Shown here one piece after another: positions 59,228 to 64,000 of a stretch of DNA of 64,000 nucleotides. The translations under genes and the position numbers were made by a program. A model generated the notes under the pieces. That model ran no database searches, was not told where the DNA came from, and saw nothing but the letters and a program-made list of their open reading frames with translations. How positions within the stretch are numbered: position 1 is the first letter of the stretch; each line of letters opens with the position of its first letter. The stretch comes from Litoreibacter halocynthiae (GTDB lineage Bacteria > Pseudomonadota > Alphaproteobacteria > Rhodobacterales > Rhodobacteraceae), in assembly GCF_004365635.1 (NCBI RefSeq), contig NZ_SOBH01000002.1:496001-560000 (forward strand), read 5' to 3'.

Positions 59228-62209
59228 TTACTCCAACGCCCTGTCGCAGCGCTGGCACACACCTTCATGAGTGTGTGTCCCCACATCCGGCAGGATCTTC
59301 CAGCAGCGTTGGCATTTGTCGCCATCCGCCTTGTCGAACACGACAGAAACGCCGTCAGTATCCTCCAAAGCGAACGCACCGTCCGGTGCCGCATCCGTCG
59401 ACACCGTGATGCCGGAGGTGATGCACATATCGTCGAAGTTCACCGTTTTCAGCACCTCCGCGGCGTCAGCACCGACAAACACAGTCGGGGCTGCTTCCAG
59501 TGACGAGCCGATGACCTTGGCCGTCCGCTCGACTTCCAAAGCACCCGTCACCACGCGGCGAACTTTGCGCACAGTGGCCCATTTGGCGGCCAGCTCTGCA
59601 TCACGCCACGCAGCTGGCGTTTCCGGAATGTCAGTCAGGTGAACTGACGATTCATCGCCCGGAAAGCGTTCCAGCCAGATTTCCTCGCAGGTGAACACCA
59701 GCACTGGCGCAAGCCACGTGGTCAGGCGATGGAACAAGATGTCCAATACCGTGCGCGCAGCACGACGGCGCGCGGTATCGCCGTCGCAATACAATGCGTC
59801 CTTGCGGATGTCGAAATAGAACGCCGACAGGTCAACCGTGGCAAAGGTAAAGATCGCTTGGAACACGCCTTGGAAATCGTATTTAGCGTAACCTTCGCGC
59901 ACCACTTCGTCCAACTCCGACAGGCGGTGCAGCACCCAGCGCTCCAGCTCTGGCATATCCGCAGGCTCGACCCGATCCCCTTCGGTGAAGTCGTTCAGCG
60001 AGCCCAGCATATAACGCATCGTGTTGCGCAACCTGCGGTAGCTGTCAGCCACGCCTTTGAGGATTTCATCCCCGATGCGTTGATCCAGCGTGAAGTCCGT
60101 CTGTGCCACCCAAAGACGCAGGATATCGGCGCCGTATTGCTGCACGATCTTTTCGGGCACGATGGTGTTGCCGATGGACTTGGACATCTTCATGCCCTTC
60201 TCGTCCAACGTGAACCCGTGGGTCAGCACGCCGCGATACGGTGCATGCCCGATAGTCCCGCACGCCTGCAACATCGACGAATGGAACCACCCGCGATGCT
60301 GGTCGGTGCCTTCCAGATACAGGTCAGCCATGCCGTCCTCGCTACCATCCTCACGGTCGCGCAAAGTGAACGCATGGGTGGAGCCGGAATCAAACCAAAC
60401 GTCCAAGATGTCCATCACTTGGTCGTAGTCGTCGGGGTTGACGATGCCGCCCAGAAACCGCTCCTTTGCGCCGTCCTTGTACCACGCATCCGCGCCCTCG
60501 GCCTCGAAGGCCTCCAGCACGCGGGCGTTCACGTCTTCATTGCGCAGCAGGAAGTCGTCGGCATCCGGCAAAGCGCCCTTCTTGGTAAAGCAGGTCAAAG
60601 GAACGCCCCACGCCCGCTGACGTGACAGCACCCAGTCAGGGCGCGCCTCAATCATCGAGAACAGGCGGTTGCGGCCTGTCTGCGGTGTCCATGTCACCAG
60701 CTCGTCGATGCTGCGCAATGCACGCTCGCGGATCGTCTTGCCATAGGTGTCCTGCCCGTCACCGACCTCCTTGTCGACCGCCGCGAACCATTGCGGCGTG
60801 TTGCGGTAGATCACCGGAGCCTTGGAGCGCCACGAATGCGGATAGCTATGCGTCAAACGCCCGCGTGCCATCAGCAGGTTACCCGACGCCAACACCTCGA
60901 TCACCGCCTTGTTCGCGTCGCCCTCTTTGCCGTTGGGCTTGAGGATACGTTTGCCACCAAACAGCGGCAGGTCGGCACGGTAAGAGCCGTCTTCCAAGAC
61001 GTTGTAGGTCATCGGCAGGCCGAATTTCAGACCGATCTGGTAGTCGTCATCCCCGTGCGAAGGGGCCGTGTGCACGAAGCCCGTACCGGCGTCCTCAGTC
61101 ACGTGATCACCCGGCAGAAGTGGCACGTCATAGTCCCACTCGCCCTCGCCATCCGGCACGCCGCGCAGCGGATGCTTCAGTGTCAACGCTTCCAGTACCG
61201 CAGGCGACGCATCCCGCAGGCGCTGGAATCCATCCACACGCGCTTGACCGAAGATATCTTCCGCCAACGCATCCGCCATCAGGTATTTCTCGCCAATCTT
61301 GGCCCAGTTGTCCTCGGCGGCCTCGGTCACCTTATACAGCCCGTAGCTGATCTTCGGCCCGAAACACACCGCACGGTTTTGCGGGATGGTCCATGGCGTC
61401 GTTGTCCAGATCACCACATTGGTATTGGTGAACTCTGCGCCGATCTCTTGCGCGGCATTGGCAGTCTTGCCCTCGTCGCCACCGGTGATTTCAGCCACCA
61501 ACGCCTCGGTGCCAACCAGACCCACAACAGGAAACTTCACCCAGATCGTGTGCGACTGGTGGTCGTGATATTCAACCTCCGCCTCGGCCAGCGCCGTCTT
61601 TTCGACAGGCGACCACATCACCGGTTTGGAGCCTTGGTACAGCGTCCCGGTCATCAGGAACTTCTGGAATTCCTCCGCGATCACCCGTTCGGCGTGGTAA
61701 TTCATCGTCAGATACGGATCATCCCAGTTGCCCGTGACGCCCAGACGCTTGAACTCCTCTCGCTGGATGTCCACCCAGCCTGCCGCAAACTCGCGGCATT
61801 CCTGACGGAACTCCACCACGTCCACGGCGTCTTTGTCTTTGCCTTTGGAGCGGTATTTCTCTTCGATCTTCCACTCGATCGGCAAGCCATGACAGTCCCA
61901 GCCGGGGATGTAGCGCGCGTCGCGACCCATCATCTGCTGCGAGCGGACGACCATGTCCTTCAGGATCTTGTTCAGCGCGTGGCCAATATGCAGATGCCCG
62001 TTGGCATAGGGAGGGCCGTCATGCAGCGTGAAAGGTTGGCGGGTCTCGGCTTTCGCCTTCTCGCGCAGCTTCTCGTAGACGCCAATCTTAGCCCAACGCT
62101 CCAGCCAGCCCGGCTCGCGCTTGGGCAGGCCCGCGCGCATCGGGAAGTCGGTTTTCGGCAGGTTCAGCGTGTCTTTGTAGGAAATGGTCTCAGGGGTGTC
62201 GGCGCACAT
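59228..62209 (-). CDS. ileS: Isoleucyl-tRNA synthetase
   Basis: A 993-residue class I synthetase. Signatures are [21 protein letters not shown] (HIGH), the CP1 editing domain from about 200 to 400, KMSKSIGN near residue 640, the anticodon domain, and a C-terminal zinc finger with [23 protein letters not shown]. The start is ATG 62209, preceded by AAGGA; the upstream ATG at 62269 is not supported by a ribosome site. Charges tRNA-Ile in the cytoplasm. No tRNA genes are in the window. Confidence 0.97.
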   Translation of the reverse strand: MCADTPETISYKDTLNLPKTDFPMRAGLPKREPGWLERWAKIGVYEKLREKAKAETRQPFTLHDGPPYANGHLHIGHALNKILKDMVVRSQQMMGRDARYIPGWDCHGLPIEWKIEEKYRSKGKDKDAVDVVEFRQECREFAAGWVDIQREEFKRLGVTGNWDDPYLTMNYHAERVIAEEFQKFLMTGTLYQGSKPVMWSPVEKTALAEAEVEYHDHQSHTIWVKFPVVGLVGTEALVAEITGGDEGKTANAAQEIGAEFTNTNVVIWTTTPWTIPQNRAVCFGPKISYGLYKVTEAAEDNWAKIGEKYLMADALAEDIFGQARVDGFQRLRDASPAVLEALTLKHPLRGVPDGEGEWDYDVPLLPGDHVTEDAGTGFVHTAPSHGDDDYQIGLKFGLPMTYNVLEDGSYRADLPLFGGKRILKPNGKEGDANKAVIEVLASGNLLMARGRLTHSYPHSWRSKAPVIYRNTPQWFAAVDKEVGDGQDTYGKTIRERALRSIDELVTWTPQTGRNRLFSMIEARPDWVLSRQRAWGVPLTCFTKKGALPDADDFLLRNEDVNARVLEAFEAEGADAWYKDGAKERFLGGIVNPDDYDQVMDILDVWFDSGSTHAFTLRDREDGSEDGMADLYLEGTDQHRGWFHSSMLQACGTIGHAPYRGVLTHGFTLDEKGMKMSKSIGNTIVPEKIVQQYGADILRLWVAQTDFTLDQRIGDEILKGVADSYRRLRNTMRYMLGSLNDFTEGDRVEPADMPELERWVLHRLSELDEVVREGYAKYDFQGVFQAIFTFATVDLSAFYFDIRKDALYCDGDTARRRAARTVLDILFHRLTTWLAPVLVFTCEEIWLERFPGDESSVHLTDIPETPAAWRDAELAAKWATVRKVRRVVTGALEVERTAKVIGSSLEAAPTVFVGADAAEVLKTVNFDDMCITSGITVSTDAAPDGAFALEDTDGVSVVFDKADGDKCQRCWKILPDVGTHTHEGVCQRCDRALE

Positions 62210-62526
62210 GTCAGGCGTCCTTTGTCGTCGAATTTGCAAATCGGAGTGGGGTCGGTGCGAGCATCTCAAACACCTTTGCCCGGCGTCTCATCTGGATCAG
62301 AGCGCCGGGGATATAATTCGAATAATGACGCGAAGATAGGTCATGGGCTTTCTATAGCGCTGCTGCGCGCGCTGGTCCATCGCCTTATTGCAGCGCAGGT
62401 GATCGCCCGTCAGCGGGGGCTTCACGTCTTTTGAACGGGTTTCTCACACGCTGATCTGGCGGGGGCCGCTAGAGTGTCGTCACTCCCCAATATCCCTTTT
62501 CACCCCTCACCTACCCGGAGGTCACT
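62210..62526. other. 317-base gap: divergent upstream region of ileS and secreted orphan
   Basis: No gene is supported in this gap. It holds one seven-pair stem, CCCGGCG at 62279-62285 with CGCCGGG at 62303-62309, which in ileS mRNA would be a leader hairpin, and the AT-rich segment 62311-62326 as a possible -10 region for ileS. A GGAGG at 62516-62520 serves the next gene. Confidence 0.5.
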
Positions 62527-63150
62527 ATGTTTAAGACACTTCTTTTCGCAGGTCTGACCACCTTGATCGCAACAGGCCAATTGGTTGCAGGACAGCACCT
62601 TTCGCCAAACGGCACAGAGTTAGGGACCGTCTCTGGCGGCTCCAATGACTACCTGTTCCTCAAGTCCCCTCGCGAAGGGGCTGATGTCACGCTGACCATT
62701 CGCCCGGTCGCCGGACAGGCCTTTCCCAACGAGATCGAACGCATCAATCCCGGCACCTCTGCACTGGCGGACGAGTTGAAGATCAACTGGTATGCCCAAG
62801 CCAGCTGTAGCGAAGGCATCCAGCAACTGCGTTCGGCAGGCCCCGGAGGCACCTCCGTGCAAACCATCAACGGAAGCCGCAACGCCATCGCTGGCCGCAG
62901 CAATATCCAGAGCTTTGACGTGGAGGCGGTAGACCGTGTGTGTATCCGCTGGGCAAAAGCCATGATTGCGCAATGCGGTTGGCCAATTGAGCAAGGGGCC
63001 GATTGCAGATTCGAGGAGACCTTCTTCTACGATGCAACCACACCGGTTCCACGTAGCAGCCCCGTGCGTATCTCGGGCAGTTGTGTGAACAGCCAGTTGC
63101 CCACGACCGACTATTATGGACGTCTGACCTTGCGCTGCGCCTTCGAGTAA
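62527..63150 (+). CDS. Secreted protein of unknown function
   Basis: I do not recognise the family of this 207-residue protein. It has a signal peptide (1-21, likely cut after LVAGQ) and six cysteines in the mature part (SCSEG, VCIRW, QCGWP, DCRFEE, SCVNS, RCAFE), enough for three disulfide bonds, so it is probably periplasmic or exported. The sequence is rich in short beta-prone stretches (ADVTLTIRPV, FFYDATTPV) and ends in an F-E dipeptide. GGAGG precedes the ATG by six bases. It is convergent with the Rrf2 gene. A beta-sandwich or lectin-like role is possible but unsupported. Confidence 0.55.
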   Translation: MFKTLLFAGLTTLIATGQLVAGQHLSPNGTELGTVSGGSNDYLFLKSPREGADVTLTIRPVAGQAFPNEIERINPGTSALADELKINWYAQASCSEGIQQLRSAGPGGTSVQTINGSRNAIAGRSNIQSFDVEAVDRVCIRWAKAMIAQCGWPIEQGADCRFEETFFYDATTPVPRSSPVRISGSCVNSQLPTTDYYGRLTLRCAFE

Positions 63151-63215
63151 CCGCGACTCCTACAATCCCGGCGGGCATCTATTGGCAGGCTGCCCGTTAG
63201 GCTTGCGCGCCCCCG

Positions 63216-63674
63216 CTAGGCGGGTTCGTCCTGCACGTTTGCGGCCTCTAAGCCCAGCAATCGCGCCAATGCGGCACCCTGCCCGCTGACATCTTCCAGA
63301 CTGTAGCCGTCCAGCACGGTAAAGAATGCCTCCTGCGCTTCGGCCAATGGCCCGCGCAGCCCGCAGGCTGGCGTGATGGCGCAAGCCCCGTTGCCCGCAA
63401 AACACTCCGCGACAGACAGATTTCGCGTCAGGCTGCGCACCACGGCGCCGATGCGAATCTCGCCAGCGGGCTTGGCGAGGCTCAAGCCACCCGCGCGGCC
63501 ACGGGTGGACAGAACGAATCCTTCGCTCACCAATGCCGTCGCCACCTTGGAGAGATGATGCTCCGACAGCGAAAACTTCGCGGCAATTTCCGCGACCGAC
63601 GCTCTGCGCGCGCCGCACAATCGCAGATAGATCAAGGCGCGAAGCCCGTAGTCGGTGAACTTGTCCAGTTGCAT
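63216..63674 (-). CDS. Rrf2 family regulator, NsrR-like
   Basis: A 152-residue winged-helix regulator of the Rrf2 family. The helix-turn-helix is about residues 25-50 (VAEIAAKFSLSEHHLSKVATALV) and three cysteines, C91, C98 and C104, lie in the motif ECFAGNGACAITPAC, matching the three-cysteine iron-sulfur cluster site of NsrR and IscR. NO destruction of that cluster relieves repression in NsrR proteins. It is divergent from a small membrane protein and a truncated haemoglobin gene, which supports an NsrR-like role; no isc or suf genes are adjacent, arguing against IscR. Confidence 0.82.
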   Translation of the reverse strand: MQLDKFTDYGLRALIYLRLCGARRASVAEIAAKFSLSEHHLSKVATALVSEGFVLSTRGRAGGLSLAKPAGEIRIGAVVRSLTRNLSVAECFAGNGACAITPACGLRGPLAEAQEAFFTVLDGYSLEDVSGQGAALARLLGLEAANVQDEPA

Positions 63675-63686
63675 GCGACATAATTA

Positions 63687-63736
63687 GCATTTGTAATGCG
63701 CAATTAAAAGCGTTAGATATTGCGCATCTCAAATGC
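63687..63736. promoter_or_regulatory. Paired NsrR-like operators between divergent genes
   Basis: GCATTTGTAATGCGCAA at 63687-63703 is repeated inverted as TTGCGCATCTCAAATGC at 63720-63736 (15 of 17 positions match). Each arm contains a shorter dyad, GCATT-TGT-AATGC on the left and the weaker GCAT-N5-ATGC on the right, resembling NsrR half-sites. The arms are 33 bases apart, three helical turns, between the Rrf2 gene and the small-protein gene, so the regulator could control both directions. Confidence 0.6.
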
Positions 63737-63755
63737 CCATTAAAGGGAATATCCG

Positions 63756-63929
63756 ATGTCCGTAGCCACCACCGCCGAGAAGATCGCCGAAATCCTGCTT
63801 TGGCCGGGCACCAAGATTTGCCAGTTTTTCGGTATACAACCCACTGATGACGCGGGCTTGATCCGCTCCATGTTCAATATGCTGGTGTACCTATGCATTC
63901 TGCTTCCAATCGTATGGATCGTTCTTTGA
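63756..63929 (+). CDS. 57-residue single-pass membrane protein
   Basis: A short gene from ATG 63756 to TGA 63929. The product has a soluble N-terminal part (MSVATTAEKIAEILLWPGTK) and one strongly hydrophobic helix at about residues 40-57 (MFNMLVYLCILLPIVWIVL). Ribosome site AAAGGGAA precedes the start. The next gene starts inside its last codons (16-base overlap), and it lies between the Rrf2 operators and the haemoglobin gene. I know of no named family; by context it is a small membrane partner of NO detoxification. Confidence 0.6.
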   Translation: MSVATTAEKIAEILLWPGTKICQFFGIQPTDDAGLIRSMFNMLVYLCILLPIVWIVL

Positions 63930-64000
63930 CCGCTCAGCCGCCCCGTTTCGACATCACGCCTCACCAGATCGACCAAGTGGTCACCAAATTCTACGCAAGG
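63914..64000 (+). CDS. Group III truncated haemoglobin, N-terminal fragment
   Basis: Only 29 codons are inside the window. They read MDRSLTAQPPRFDITPHQIDQVVTKFYAR, matching the pre-A/A-helix opening of group III truncated haemoglobins (pattern FxITxxxIxxxVxxFYxR). Such proteins bind O2 or NO and take part in NO protection or respiration. The start overlaps the small membrane protein gene, so it is translationally coupled. The remaining haem-binding residues lie outside the window, so the call depends on this short stretch and on the Rrf2 neighbour. Confidence 0.6.
   Translation, partial: MDRSLTAQPPRFDITPHQIDQVVTKFYAR

Overview
The window is a chromosomal segment from an alphaproteobacterium of the Rhodobacteraceae (roseobacter type). 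This rests on gene content and order: an aa3-type cytochrome oxidase block ctaC-ctaB-coxF-ctaG-ctaE-surf1 running straight into thrC and an M16 processing peptidase; an atpHAGDC F1 operon with no F0 genes attached; groESL behind a CIRCE element; a phosphatidylcholine synthase; and DUF2125, DUF484, DUF2161 and extensin-like proteins typical of that group. The DNA is GC-rich and densely coded on both strands. I see no rRNA, tRNA, CRISPR array, insertion sequence or prophage. The species cannot be named from the sequence.

Layout. 1-4.6 kb: the 3' end of ptsP, an EcsC protein, an acetyltransferase, a flavin-reductase-like protein and a SulP anion transporter. 4.8-9.5 kb: purine salvage (mtnP, apt) around a cytosolic M15 peptidase, then a D-2-hydroxyacid-type FAD dehydrogenase and a secreted metallo-beta-lactamase-fold protein. 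9.6-17.1 kb (minus strand): the oxidase assembly operon with thrC, M16 peptidase and a RimJ-like acetyltransferase at its tail. 17.3-20.9 kb: tldD, dprA, a DMT permease. 20.9-23.2 kb: groESL with promoter, CIRCE and terminator. 23.2-32.9 kb: DUF2161 nuclease-fold protein, an unusual asparagine-synthase-like protein, Mn-pyrophosphatase, HAD phosphatase, MaoC hydratase, ribF, YcgN, threonine aldolase, a hydrolase/isomerase pair and prs. 33.0-38.4 kb: an H-type lectin gene and the F1 ATP synthase operon. 38.7-48.5 kb: a methyltransferase, clpA and a cell-envelope group (M23 peptidase, OmpA-like and ExbB/MotA-like pair, gamma-glutamylcyclotransferase, DUF2125, extensin). 48.5-52.7 kb: tyrC, hisC, priA. 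52.8-62.2 kb: fsa, DUF808, DMT permease, DUF484-xerC, a P460-type cytochrome, pcs, ogt and ileS. 62.5-64 kb: a secreted orphan and the start of what looks like a nitric-oxide response locus (Rrf2/NsrR-type regulator, a 57-residue membrane protein, and the first 29 codons of a group-III truncated haemoglobin).

Most of the window is ordinary core genome. The points most worth a second look are: the nitric-oxide locus with its nearly perfect 17-bp inverted repeat and unnamed small membrane protein; the MotA/ExbB plus MotB/OmpA-like pair that resembles ZorAB but sits in a housekeeping context; the asparagine-synthase homologue that lacks the glutaminase cysteine; four exact 11-bp spaced CCGAC repeats upstream of the HAD phosphatase; and two families of small dispersed hairpin repeats in intergenic gaps. 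Several start codons were moved from the longest reading frame on ribosome-site and family-length grounds; these are noted per gene.
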